Assembly (NCBI GenBank): GCA_946480175.1
Contig: CAMLIK010000003.1
Coordinates: 16,145 to 80,144 of the forward strand
Reading direction: 5' to 3'
DNA: 64,000 bases
Source: an uncultured Gilliamella sp.
GTDB lineage: Bacteria; Pseudomonadota; Gammaproteobacteria; Enterobacterales; Orbaceae
Position 1 is the first letter of the stretch, and each line of letters opens with the position of its first letter. The notes under the pieces are model-generated. The model saw only the letters and a list, made by a program, of their open reading frames with translations. It was not told the DNA's origin and ran no database searches. Below, one piece after another: positions 41,452-50,004 of this stretch. Both the position numbers and the translations under genes were made by a program.

Positions 41452-42045
41452 ATGAATAACAGTCATTTTTTTGCTCATTTATCACGTTTAAAATTGATTA
41501 ATCGTTGGCCCTTAATGCGTAATGTGAGAACTGAAAACGTATCAGAACATAGTCTTCAAGTTGCATTTGTTGCACATGCTTTATCGATAATTAAAAACAA
41601 ACGATTTAATGGCAATGTTAATCCAGAACGTATAGCGCTATTGGCGATGTATCATGATGCATCTGAAGTATTAACAGGGGATTTACCTACACCAACTAAA
41701 TATTACAATCCGCAAATCACCTGTGAATATAAAAAGATTGAAAAAATCGCTCAGCATAAACTGATTAATATGTTGCCAACAGAGTTGCAAGATGATTTTA
41801 AAATACTGATTGATGACGATTATTATGATGAAACTGAAAAAAGTATTGTAAAACAGGCGGATGCACTGTGTGCTTATCTTAAAACAATTGAAGAATTTAG
41901 TGCAGGTAATAATGAGTTTAGACTAGCAGAACAACGTCTGAAAAAAACATTGTCAGAACGAAATACCCCAGAAATGGATTACTTTTTAAAAGTATTTGTT
42001 CCAAGTTTCAGTTTATCTTTAGATGAAATTACGATGGATAAATAG
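41452..42045 (+). CDS. yfbR: 5'-deoxynucleotidase YfbR
   Basis: A 197-residue HD-domain phosphohydrolase (E. coli YfbR 199) dephosphorylating deoxyribonucleoside 5'-monophosphates. HD-domain ligands lie in [13 protein letters not shown] and [11 protein letters not shown], and [15 protein letters not shown] closes the domain. The match to E. coli YfbR is high throughout. It starts 22 bp after the lpxC terminator and is convergent with the response regulator gene. Confidence 0.95.
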   Translation: MNNSHFFAHLSRLKLINRWPLMRNVRTENVSEHSLQVAFVAHALSIIKNKRFNGNVNPERIALLAMYHDASEVLTGDLPTPTKYYNPQITCEYKKIEKIAQHKLINMLPTELQDDFKILIDDDYYDETEKSIVKQADALCAYLKTIEEFSAGNNEFRLAEQRLKKTLSERNTPEMDYFLKVFVPSFSLSLDEITMDK

Positions 42046-42054
42046 TTTTATCCA
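42035..42054 (+). terminator. hairpin at the end of yfbR
   Basis: A perfect 8-bp stem TGGATAAA / TTTATCCA with a four-base loop includes the yfbR stop codon. A T run comes only 13 bp later, so its role as a terminator is uncertain. Confidence 0.4.
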
Positions 42055-42080
42055 ATAGGTTAATTATTTTTTAATATCAA

Positions 42081-42752
42081 TTATTTTTGATAAATATAAC
42101 GTTTTACTGGACGACCAATTGGTAGATAAGTTAAATGACTTTCTATTTCACCTAATTCTTCCAAATAATCAAGGTATTTCTTAACCGATATCCTTGATAA
42201 GGGGATTAATTCAATGATATCGCTCATGGAAAAATCTTGTTGATAATTGATAATAACACCACGTACTGACTGTAAAGTTTTAGCATCGATGCCCTTGGGT
42301 AATCGATTTACAATATTAAAATTTTTAGTAAAAATACGATCATCTAATTGGTTTTGATCAAGTATTTCGGCAGATGATAATAGTCGAATTCGTTCTTGAT
42401 AAGAAATCAAAGCTGTACGAAACCTCTGAAAAGTGAAGGGTTTAACAATATAATCAATGACTCCTAAACGTAATGCTGTTTGGATGTCATTGGTATTGCA
42501 TGCGGCAGTCACCATAATGATATCTATTTTAGGGTAACTAATTCGAATATATTTGAGCAGATCAAGACCATTTAGTTTTGGCATAAAAACATCAAGCAAT
42601 AATAGATCAATATGATTATCATGAATAAAATGTAGTGCTTGTTCTCCATTAGTGACAGTTGTTGCTAAATTAAAGCCAGGAAGCATTTGCAAATATTTTT
42701 TATTGAGCTCAGCTACCATTGGATCATCTTCTACAATTAAAACTTCTACCAT
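42081..42752 (-). CDS. response regulator, DcuR/CitB family
   Basis: A 223-residue regulator with an N-terminal receiver domain (acidic pair Glu8/Asp9-Asp10, phosphoacceptor Asp54 in LLLDVFMP, Lys104 in YIVKPF) and a C-terminal helix-turn-helix (SMSDIIELIPLSRISVKKYL) of the CitB type. It is the partner of the sensor kinase 4 bp upstream. E. coli homologues DcuR and DpiA activate C4-dicarboxylate and citrate genes. The likely target here is the transporter-malic enzyme operon next door. Confidence 0.9.
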   Translation of the reverse strand: MVEVLIVEDDPMVAELNKKYLQMLPGFNLATTVTNGEQALHFIHDNHIDLLLLDVFMPKLNGLDLLKYIRISYPKIDIIMVTAACNTNDIQTALRLGVIDYIVKPFTFQRFRTALISYQERIRLLSSAEILDQNQLDDRIFTKNFNIVNRLPKGIDAKTLQSVRGVIINYQQDFSMSDIIELIPLSRISVKKYLDYLEELGEIESHLTYLPIGRPVKRYIYQK

Positions 42753-42756
42753 ATGA

Positions 42757-44379
42757 CTATTTCTTCCTATAAATCTCTTTTAGTGGTAATAATACCTTAA
42801 AGCAAGTCCCTTTTTTATTATCAGAATCACATAATTGAATTTGTCCATCCAACTCATCAATACTAGCTAACACTAAATAAAGTCCAAATCCACGATTATC
42901 GCCTTTCGTTGAATAACCTTTTTGAAAAATATACTGAATATCATTTTCCGAAATACCTTCGCCATTATCATTAATTTCAATTTCGAAGTTGTTGTTATCA
43001 ATGACTAAACTCACTTTGATCTGTTTATCATCCAAAAATTGGACAGCATCAAGACCATTATCAATTAAATTGCCAAGTATTGTCACTAAACTATGTGTCA
43101 CAGACGTATCTGTTATTGGTGCTAGAGTACCATCAATATTGAATGCTAATGTTACATTTAGTTCACGTGCCCGACTAAATTTACTATTTAAAAATCCGGC
43201 AATAATTGGATCTTTAATATATTGACTAACTAGTTTAGATTCAGCTTGTTGATTACCGATAATTTCCTCAAGATAATCAATTAATTCTAATTTATTATCA
43301 TTAAATGCCAAACCATAAATAACATGTAATTTGTTATTAAATTCATGAGATTGTGAACGTAAAGCATCAGCATAACGATTAACACCAGTTAAATTTTCAG
43401 CCAGTTTACGAACTTCTGTCATATCTCTAAATGAGGCAATAGCACCAACTAAAGCATTGTTAACGAATAACGGGGTTCGATTGGTTAGTATTACAACACC
43501 ATTGATATTTTGTTCACAGTCATATTGAGCATTACCACTCATCATAACTTCATATAGTCGAGTATTTGGAATAAAGTCACCAACAGGAAAACCAATAATA
43601 TTTCCTTTATCTTTTTTGATGCGTAAAATTCTAATAGCTTCATCGTTGATTTGAGTGATTAAACCATCGCGATTGATTACCACAATTCCTTCTTTTACCG
43701 TTCGAATAATGGCATTTCGCTCTGCAAATAATTGCGCTATCTGAATTGGCTCAAGATCGTATAAAATCTTCTTTATATTGCGAGATAGCAAATAGGCTAA
43801 AAGAATGGCTATGGATAACGAAGCAAATAAAGATAACCAAATCGGCTGGCTTGTTCTTGACGCTAGATAATTAATTTTTTGTAAAGTCTGACCAACTAAA
43901 ACAGCACCAATTTGCTGATTTTTATCATTCATGATCGGCTTAAATGCTCGAACAGAATCGCCTAACGTACCTTTTGCAATGGAAGTATAAGACTCACCAT
44001 TTAATGCGCGTTGTTCATCACCACCTACAATAGTTTGACCGATTTTATTTTCATCGGGATGTGAATATCTTACTCCTTGCATATTGAAAATCACAATAAA
44101 ATCGGTTTGCGTTAATTCTCTGGATTGTTCTGTTTTTGCCTGAATGGAGGCGATATTTTGCGGCGTTGGGTTCTGTATTTCTTTGATAATAAATTGTGAT
44201 GTAGAGATAATATTGGCAATATTCTCGACTCGTTGGCGAGAATTAATTAGATATTCATTATTTACCACATGAACAATATAAATATTTTGGGCAATAACCG
44301 AAAGTATAAACACCAAGCAAATTAAACTTATCAACTTAACTTTAAGAGGTAATTTGTTAAATAAATATCTCATTATCAT
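42757..44379 (-). CDS. C4-dicarboxylate/citrate-type sensor histidine kinase (DcuS/CitA family)
   Basis: A 540-residue membrane kinase. Membrane segments lie near residues 13-34 and 180-199 and enclose a periplasmic PAS-like sensor. A cytoplasmic PAS domain follows (about 215-325), then the H-box with His345 in SQSHEFNNKLH and an ATPase domain (NLIDNGLDAV, NDNGEGI, GFGLYLV). The ligand residues of DcuS are matched: Arg104 and His107 in RYSHP, and Arg144/Phe146 in VRAFKP. It therefore probably senses a di- or tricarboxylate such as malate, fumarate or citrate. It is the first gene of a two-gene operon. Confidence 0.9.
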   Translation of the reverse strand: MIMRYLFNKLPLKVKLISLICLVFILSVIAQNIYIVHVVNNEYLINSRQRVENIANIISTSQFIIKEIQNPTPQNIASIQAKTEQSRELTQTDFIVIFNMQGVRYSHPDENKIGQTIVGGDEQRALNGESYTSIAKGTLGDSVRAFKPIMNDKNQQIGAVLVGQTLQKINYLASRTSQPIWLSLFASLSIAILLAYLLSRNIKKILYDLEPIQIAQLFAERNAIIRTVKEGIVVINRDGLITQINDEAIRILRIKKDKGNIIGFPVGDFIPNTRLYEVMMSGNAQYDCEQNINGVVILTNRTPLFVNNALVGAIASFRDMTEVRKLAENLTGVNRYADALRSQSHEFNNKLHVIYGLAFNDNKLELIDYLEEIIGNQQAESKLVSQYIKDPIIAGFLNSKFSRARELNVTLAFNIDGTLAPITDTSVTHSLVTILGNLIDNGLDAVQFLDDKQIKVSLVIDNNNFEIEINDNGEGISENDIQYIFQKGYSTKGDNRGFGLYLVLASIDELDGQIQLCDSDNKKGTCFKVLLPLKEIYRKK

Positions 44380-44426
44380 TTGCTATATAAAAAACGATCC
44401 GCAACTATCATAACTGATTAGTTAAG

Positions 44427-44462
44427 AAAACCTACTAATAAATTCCGTATTAGTAGGTTTTT
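44427..44462 (-). terminator. terminator of the transporter-malic enzyme operon
   Basis: An inverted repeat of about 13 bp (AAACCTACTAATA / TATTAGTAGGTTT) lies between the malic enzyme and the sensor kinase genes. T runs exist on both strands, so it can work in both directions. It separates the kinase-regulator transcript from the malic enzyme transcript. Confidence 0.85.
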
Positions 44463-44491
44463 AGTTGATTCAATAGATTATTAAACGTTCA

Positions 44492-45649
44492 TCATTGTTT
44501 AGCAGCATTTTTTACACTTTCGGCAACTACTTTAGCCACATTTGGTTCGAATGCGTTCGGCAATATACAATTAACCGACAGTTTCTCTGGCGTAATAATG
44601 TTGGCTAAGCCTTTGGCCGCCGCAAGTTGCATGGCTAATGTAATATTTTTGGCTCTAGCATCTAAAGCACCTCTAAATATGCCTGGAAATGCTAAGACAT
44701 TATTGATTTGATTTGGATAATCACTGCGCCCCGTACCGACAATATAAGCACCAGCTGCTTTAGCTTCATCTGGAAATATCTCTGGTGTTGGATTTGCCAT
44801 GGCAAAAATAATCGATTTTTCCGCCATCGTTTTAACCCAATCTGCTTTTAATACTCCCGGAGCCGACACACCAATAAACACATCAGCTCCGTTAACAGCA
44901 TCTTGTAGAGTGCCTTTTTGTTTATTCTTATTGGTTCTTTTTGCCATAGCTAAATGGTGTGGTGGCAAAGAAAGATCATCTTCGGATAATATTCCAATTT
45001 TATCGACAATTTTAAGATCATTTACCCCTGCGGCTAATAACATATCGGCGATCGCTAAACCAGCAGCACCACCACCATTAATTACCACTTTGGCCGATTC
45101 TATAGATTTACCTGCAACTTTAAGTGCATTATATAGTGCTGCTAATACCACTATTGCGGTGCCATGTTGATCATCATGGAATACGGGAATATCTAATAGA
45201 TCTTGCAATCGTTTTTCAATTTCAAAACATCTTGGCGCACTAATATCTTCCAGATTGATACCGCCAAATGAAGGTGCTAATGCGGCTATATGTTTGACTA
45301 ACTCATCTGGATCTTGTGTATTAATTGATAAAGGAATGGCATCTACATTAGCAAATTGTTTGAATAAAATTGCCTTACCTTCCATGACAGGAATAGCTGC
45401 TTCTGGTCCAATATTTCCTAATCCCAAAACAGCAGAACCATCCGTGATAACTGCAACCAAATTACGTTTACTGGTATATTCATAAACTGCTTCGGGATTT
45501 TTAGCAATTTCAGTACACACCGCTGCAACGCCTGGTGTATAAGCAACACTAAGATCTGCCATTGAATTAACGGGGACTTTCGAATGAGTCTCAAATTTAC
45601 CATGCATTTGTTTACTGATTGCTAACGCTTTTTCTTGTACTGTTGTCAT
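44492..45649 (-). CDS. NAD(P)-dependent malic enzyme (short form)
   Basis: A 385-residue oxidative decarboxylase converting malate to pyruvate and CO2. It has VAYTPGVAAVC with catalytic Tyr37, GLGNIGPEAAIPVMEGK, HDDQHGTAIVVLAAL (metal-site aspartates) and the dinucleotide fold VVINGGGAAGLAIADML. It corresponds to the catalytic half of MaeB and lacks the phosphotransacetylase-like C-terminal half of E. coli MaeB. It lies 109 bp downstream of a 2-hydroxycarboxylate transporter and is very likely co-transcribed. That pairing is typical of malate or citrate fermentation operons. Confidence 0.93.
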   Translation of the reverse strand: MTTVQEKALAISKQMHGKFETHSKVPVNSMADLSVAYTPGVAAVCTEIAKNPEAVYEYTSKRNLVAVITDGSAVLGLGNIGPEAAIPVMEGKAILFKQFANVDAIPLSINTQDPDELVKHIAALAPSFGGINLEDISAPRCFEIEKRLQDLLDIPVFHDDQHGTAIVVLAALYNALKVAGKSIESAKVVINGGGAAGLAIADMLLAAGVNDLKIVDKIGILSEDDLSLPPHHLAMAKRTNKNKQKGTLQDAVNGADVFIGVSAPGVLKADWVKTMAEKSIIFAMANPTPEIFPDEAKAAGAYIVGTGRSDYPNQINNVLAFPGIFRGALDARAKNITLAMQLAAAKGLANIITPEKLSVNCILPNAFEPNVAKVVAESVKNAAKQ

Positions 45650-45758
45650 AATTCTTACCTTTTTATATATTTACTCTATGTTTGATATTTTGTGACATTA
45701 AATCAATGCTTATATTAAATTGTTTATCAATCGGCTAATTGATTCTTTTTTTATAAAA

Positions 45759-47054
45759 TTACATATGCAAATAACGCATTAGTGCTGTTGTGCATATCAC
45801 CATTAAGGCCCCGCCTAAACGTGTTGCAACTTGGGCAAAAGGCATTAAGTTCATTCTATTTGCTGTAGAAAGTATCGCTACGTCACCAGTTCCTCCCATA
45901 CCACTTTGGCAAGATGAAATAATGGATGCTTCAACTGGATACATTTTTAAAAAGAAGCTACAGACAAATCCAGTCATCGAAACTGTGAAAACAATCGCGA
46001 TAATGGTAATAAAATATGGGATAGTTAATACCTTAACCACACTTTCTAAATCAATGTAAAGTAGACCTAAACCAGCCATTAATGGGAAGGTAAAATTGCC
46101 GGAAATAAATTTGTACCATTGTTGACTGCCGCGTTCGACACTTGCTGGTAATAGACGAAAATACTTAACCACAGCGGTTGCAATAATCATCAAAACAGGG
46201 CCAGGGAAATGAGTTACTTTTTCTAAAATCATACCAAAAATAAATAGCGTCGATAAAGTCATTACCGCGCCACTCATTGCTCTTGCATCAAGTGGAGTCT
46301 TATCGTCTTTTAACGCTTCAGCTAAACCATCAAACTCAATTTTTACTAACTGACCATGACCACTCAAGTGTGGTTTAACTTCACCGATTCGGCTCATAAT
46401 CGCTGTAAAAGTGATTGCAAAAAAGTTACCCACGACAGTTGCAGGAATTAATGCACTAACAAAGGTATTATAATCTTGATTAAGAATGTTGCTGTAAGCA
46501 TTGGAAAGTTGTAAAACACCTTCACCAATTCCTCCCGCCATTACAGGTGAAACGGTATAAAAAAAGGCATGTTCCCAATCATCTCCAAAAGCGACAGCAA
46601 CAGAAACACCAACTAATGCAGCCAAGCACATACCTAATAACATCGGAATCATCATTCGAATAAAGCCTTGAACTAAAATGACTCGATGCATACCGAGAAT
46701 ACTACCACACACTAAACTGGCAATATAAAAGAGTAAAAAATTAGAATCCTTCATTAACATCTTGGCTGCTGATAAGGTATTTTCATCAAAAACATGGTAG
46801 TAAACCAATAATGAAGGAACAATAAGTGATAATATGGCAGGAGCACCAAATTTTTTAAAAAATGGAATATTCTGCCCTACAGTTCCTAAAAACCAACCTA
46901 AAGGTAATATCACTGCAAAACCACCAATTAGGGTTTTAGGTAGCATATCTAATTGCGCTGCAATAATAACGATAATGGAACAGACTAGAAATAGGGGAAG
47001 GGGGAGTGAACCTATATACATTTTGTTTTCTTTTATATCTTGAAGCATGCTCAT
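45759..47054 (-). CDS. 2-hydroxycarboxylate transporter (CitS/CimH/MaeN family)
   Basis: A 431-residue inner-membrane secondary carrier of the 2HCT family for malate, citrate or both. Eleven or so hydrophobic segments are visible. The two reentrant-loop motifs are present: AGGIGEGV in the first half and SGMGGTGDVAILSTANRMN in the second, the latter followed by MPFAQVATRLGGA; the family's substrate-binding arginine lies here. AAGAGGT precedes the ATG at 47054. With the malic enzyme and the DcuS-type sensor next door, malate is the best guess. Confidence 0.92.
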   Translation of the reverse strand: MSMLQDIKENKMYIGSLPLPLFLVCSIIVIIAAQLDMLPKTLIGGFAVILPLGWFLGTVGQNIPFFKKFGAPAILSLIVPSLLVYYHVFDENTLSAAKMLMKDSNFLLFYIASLVCGSILGMHRVILVQGFIRMMIPMLLGMCLAALVGVSVAVAFGDDWEHAFFYTVSPVMAGGIGEGVLQLSNAYSNILNQDYNTFVSALIPATVVGNFFAITFTAIMSRIGEVKPHLSGHGQLVKIEFDGLAEALKDDKTPLDARAMSGAVMTLSTLFIFGMILEKVTHFPGPVLMIIATAVVKYFRLLPASVERGSQQWYKFISGNFTFPLMAGLGLLYIDLESVVKVLTIPYFITIIAIVFTVSMTGFVCSFFLKMYPVEASIISSCQSGMGGTGDVAILSTANRMNLMPFAQVATRLGGALMVICTTALMRYLHM

Positions 47055-47312
47055 AACTAAACCTCTTTATGTTTTTATAGTACATATGCAGTATAGTTAG
47101 GCTGATAGAAATCAGAAGAATAGGAAAGTTAACAAACTAATTATGTAATTAATGTAAGTTCATTATGAATTTTATTATTGATTTATAATGGTTTTTATAT
47201 TGAAGAGATCTTTAAAATGACAAAATTAGTAATGACTAATTTATAAGTATGATTTTTATAAAACACTATCGAAAAATGATTCAATAAGTCATTTTTGAAC
47301 GATTTTTAAACT
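47055..47312. other. control region of the 2HCT transporter operon; nothing definite seen
   Basis: The 300-bp interval between the transporter and the lipoprotein gene is very AT-rich. It must hold the leftward transporter promoter and probably the response-regulator sites. I see no consensus CRP site, no clear palindrome and no small gene; only the lipoprotein terminator at its right end is definite. Confidence 0.5.
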
Positions 47313-47356
47313 CAAAAACCCCGTTCCTCAACTTTTTTATTGAGGAATGGGGTTTT
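47313..47356 (-). terminator. terminator of the lipoprotein gene
   Basis: A long stem (AAAACCCCGTTCCTCAA / TTGAGGAATGGGGTTTT, one mismatch) abuts the stop codon of the minus-strand lipoprotein gene and has T runs on both sides. Confidence 0.88.
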
Positions 47357-47357
47357 A

Positions 47358-47942
47358 TTAACGTAATAAGCAAGCTTGAATTTTATCGACTTCTTTATTT
47401 AGTGCTTCAATAACTAAGTCTGGATGAGCTCTTTCTATGGTTTTTACATTTTCAAAACCGTCGTTTCCAATAGAGCTGGTATATTGTTGGGCTTGTTTAA
47501 TATTGCTAAATAAATAGTAGATATTTTTGGCCTTGCGCGTTGTTGTTAAGGTATAACTGACAAAATATTTAGATTGCGATTGATAATTGGTAACAGCATT
47601 GGCAACAATATTATTACCTTCAACTAATTTGATGGTATCTCCACCATTGATAGTAATAGCTTGTTGCATGGGCATATTATAATACGGCCACCATGCTGAA
47701 CCTAAATAGTTTTCACTGCTCAAAACTACTGGGCTATTATCAAGTTCTTGCGCAATACAGAGTGATAATGAAGAATGAAGTACGGTAATAGGTCGAGAAG
47801 TGCTATATTTATTTATAATATCTGTTCCAGAAGAGTTTTGTGTGATTTCTATATCTTTATTTTGATAGATTGACAGCATTTTGTGAGAAGCACAACCAGT
47901 AAGCAAGATGATTAAAACAGTAAAACCAATTAACTTTCTCAT
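47358..47942 (-). CDS. lipoprotein of unknown function
   Basis: A 194-residue exported lipoprotein. The signal peptide (MRKLIGFTVLIILLTGC) ends in a lipobox with the lipidated Cys17; residue 18 is Ala, so sorting to the outer membrane is likely. The mature part is mixed alpha/beta with no repeat and holds Cys67-like and near-C-terminal cysteines that might pair. I do not recognise a family. It stands alone with its own terminator, 190 bp from the WaaY-like gene on the same strand. Confidence 0.8.
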   Translation of the reverse strand: MRKLIGFTVLIILLTGCASHKMLSIYQNKDIEITQNSSGTDIINKYSTSRPITVLHSSLSLCIAQELDNSPVVLSSENYLGSAWWPYYNMPMQQAITINGGDTIKLVEGNNIVANAVTNYQSQSKYFVSYTLTTTRKAKNIYYLFSNIKQAQQYTSSIGNDGFENVKTIERAHPDLVIEALNKEVDKIQACLLR

Positions 47943-48132
47943 AACTCATCCTTCTTTGTTTGACTAGTTTAATTCTATATGGTTGTACAAGGATTTACTA
48001 GTATTTAGAATAGAAGGATTTAAATATTTTTTCATTATAAAAAATATCAGAAAAAATACTATTTATTATGTCGAATTGGATATGATTTTGGCAGGAAAAT
48101 GAGAAAAGTTTATCCTTCTCTCATTATAATTA

Positions 48133-48837
48133 TTAATCTTCTTTACCACGAATTTTCCGTGATAATCGTTTAAATCCGTGCGTAAATTTTTTAATGGCCA
48201 TCGCCATAACGGGTACTTTTATTTTAATACCAAACCGTTCGCGTAATTCGATTGCATCATTAGCTTTAGTAAGCCAAATAAAACCAGAGTTGGTTAAGTC
48301 GATAGCTTTAATTTTGCCGTCTGGAGTTAAAATAAAGTTACCTCCGTGAACATCATTCGAAACTAGATTATAGCTATGTAACTTCTCAATACAGTTTTTT
48401 ATTTGTTCACTATAGGTTTTCATCTCTTCCCATTTTAAAGAGCGACCTTCAATAAAATTGAAAATCATATAATGACGTTTAGTCACTTTATCAAATGCAA
48501 CCAAATAAAGTTCATAAGCAATATCACAATTGTCTAAAGCGATTTTGGCTAACTTATGAATTAAATTGAAATAAAAATCACCAGTAAGTTTGGCTATCAA
48601 ACGACGCTCTAAACGGTGTTCAACTCCACCATCAATTTTAAAAATGAATTTGCTTTGACCATGATCGATTAAATAAGTATATCGCTCAATTCTATCACTT
48701 GGATCGAGTAATTCATGATGGCCTTCTTCCGCCAAAAATTGGTCGAAAAGGTCTAGATAATTGATTTCATCATTTTCTACGTAGGCAAATTTCATGTTGT
48801 CACGTTCAATTTCAATAATTTTTGCAAAGTTATTCAA
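48133..48837 (-). CDS. WaaY-like lipopolysaccharide core heptose kinase
   Basis: A 234-residue protein of the RfaY/WaaY kinase family, which phosphorylates heptose II of the LPS inner core. Kinase-fold features are FIFKIDGG (lysine), the hinge block YMIFNFIEGRSLKW, the catalytic loop SNDVHGGNFIL and AIDLTNSG for metal binding, and the C-terminal helix is very basic. The start is taken as TTG at 48837, with AGGA 9 bp upstream, because the N-terminal length then resembles E. coli WaaY; the ATG at 48795 (220 residues) is the alternative. No other LPS core gene is nearby. Confidence 0.83.
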   Translation of the reverse strand: MNNFAKIIEIERDNMKFAYVENDEINYLDLFDQFLAEEGHHELLDPSDRIERYTYLIDHGQSKFIFKIDGGVEHRLERRLIAKLTGDFYFNLIHKLAKIALDNCDIAYELYLVAFDKVTKRHYMIFNFIEGRSLKWEEMKTYSEQIKNCIEKLHSYNLVSNDVHGGNFILTPDGKIKAIDLTNSGFIWLTKANDAIELRERFGIKIKVPVMAMAIKKFTHGFKRLSRKIRGKED

Positions 48838-49161
48838 ATTTTGTAGTCCTAAGCTAGATCAAAAAATTAAGTTATCTTAAACATTATGCCCATTAAAGTA
48901 AATCAATCAATCTTATTAAAACAAGCAACAAAGCTATATCTAAAGGTAGTTTTGAACAATATAAAGTTATTTATAAATTAATTGTATATTGACATATAAC
49001 TTTCGATTTTAAGTTATAAATATTTCATTAATAAAATTAACCAATACTTTTTAATTGCAAGATAAAGTTATTTCTTCAATAATTACATATTCTTATTGAA
49101 TAAGAATTATAGAAAAAACTTAATTTATCTAAGTTCCACAGATAACCATAAGATATAAAAA

Positions 49162-49177
49162 TGTGATACTTCTCACA
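49162..49177. promoter_or_regulatory. CRP binding site
   Basis: TGTGA-TACTTC-TCACA matches the CRP consensus core exactly. It is 84 bp upstream of the gntR start and just upstream of the tandem repeats, consistent with cAMP-CRP activation of the sugar operon. Confidence 0.85.
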
Positions 49178-49190
49178 ATTTTAGTAATTT

Positions 49191-49230
49191 ATGGTTGTAT
49201 ATGGTTGTATATGGCTGTCTATAGATGTAT
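49191..49230 (+). repeat. four tandem 10-bp repeats, candidate regulator operator
   Basis: ATGGTTGTAT occurs twice exactly, then ATGGCTGTCT and ATAGATGTAT follow without spacer. The 10-bp period puts all copies on one face of the helix. Their place between the CRP site and the gntR start suggests an operator for the GntR regulator or a promoter-spacing element. Confidence 0.7.
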
Positions 49231-49260
49231 ATTTAACTTAACCAATATTTGAGGTAATAA

Positions 49261-49995
49261 ATGCATATAAATAAATTTTCTAGCACACCACTTTATGTAC
49301 AAGTAAAAGAATGGATCAGAAATCAGATATATCGAAAAGATTTAAAGTTTGGAGATAGAATCCCTTCTGAAAATGAAATTATGAATATCCTCTCTGTTAG
49401 TCGTGGCACGGTTAGAAAAGCGGTTGAATTACTTATTAACGAATCAGTCTTGGAACAGATTCAAGGCAAGGGGACTTATGTTAAAGCTGAGAATATATCT
49501 TATCAGTTAGGTTATGGTTTACAGTCATTTGCAGAATCACTAGAAATGCAACATGTTAAATTCACAACAGAAGTGATTACCAAACGAGTTGAGAAAGCAA
49601 ATGAATATATTAGTGGCAAATTACAAGTCCCAGTTAATTCTAATATTTTTTATATGGAACGAGTACGAAGCGTTAATGGCGAAAAAATTATGTTTATTGA
49701 AAATAGAATCAATTTGTCTTTATGTCCTGAAATAGAACATGTTGATTTTACAAAACATAGTTTATTTAGTGAATTAGAGCGAATTACTCAAAAGAAAATT
49801 GATCACTCGGAATGTCGTTATTCAGCTCGAGTGGTAGGCAAAGAACGGGCAGATATATTAAATATTAGTGATATATCTCCAGTTCTTCATTTAGAACAAT
49901 TAGTTTTCTTTGATGACGGTCATCCAATCGAATTTGGAAATGTCTGGTTAAAGTCAAATGTTAACTACTTGGGGACAACACTAAGACGAAAGTAG
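49261..49995 (+). CDS. GntR-family transcriptional regulator (HutC/UTRA subfamily)
   Basis: The 244-residue protein has an N-terminal GntR winged helix (residues about 7-73; PLYVQVKEWIRNQIYRK, IPSENEIMNILSVSRGTVRK, IQGKGTYV) and a C-terminal UTRA ligand domain (about 95-240) that typically binds a phosphorylated sugar or related metabolite. It is the first gene of the operon, 9 bp before the aldolase gene, so it is probably autoregulated. The tandem repeats upstream are a good operator candidate. Confidence 0.9.
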   Translation: MHINKFSSTPLYVQVKEWIRNQIYRKDLKFGDRIPSENEIMNILSVSRGTVRKAVELLINESVLEQIQGKGTYVKAENISYQLGYGLQSFAESLEMQHVKFTTEVITKRVEKANEYISGKLQVPVNSNIFYMERVRSVNGEKIMFIENRINLSLCPEIEHVDFTKHSLFSELERITQKKIDHSECRYSARVVGKERADILNISDISPVLHLEQLVFFDDGHPIEFGNVWLKSNVNYLGTTLRRK

Positions 49996-50004
49996 GAGTA
50001 AGTT

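Larger units (their letters stand above)
48838..49260. promoter_or_regulatory. control region of the GntR/galactitol-type PTS cluster
   Basis: A 423-bp AT-rich gap between the minus-strand kinase and the rightward gntR gene. The right third is structured: a perfect CRP palindrome at 49162-49177 and four tandem 10-bp repeats at 49191-49230, ending 30 bp before the gntR start. The left 300 bp show no gene, hairpin or repeat that I can support. Confidence 0.65.

Noticed and set aside
49191-49230. Tandem repeats as a CRISPR array
   Set aside because: The units are only 10 bp, directly adjacent and without spacers, and no cas gene is present.
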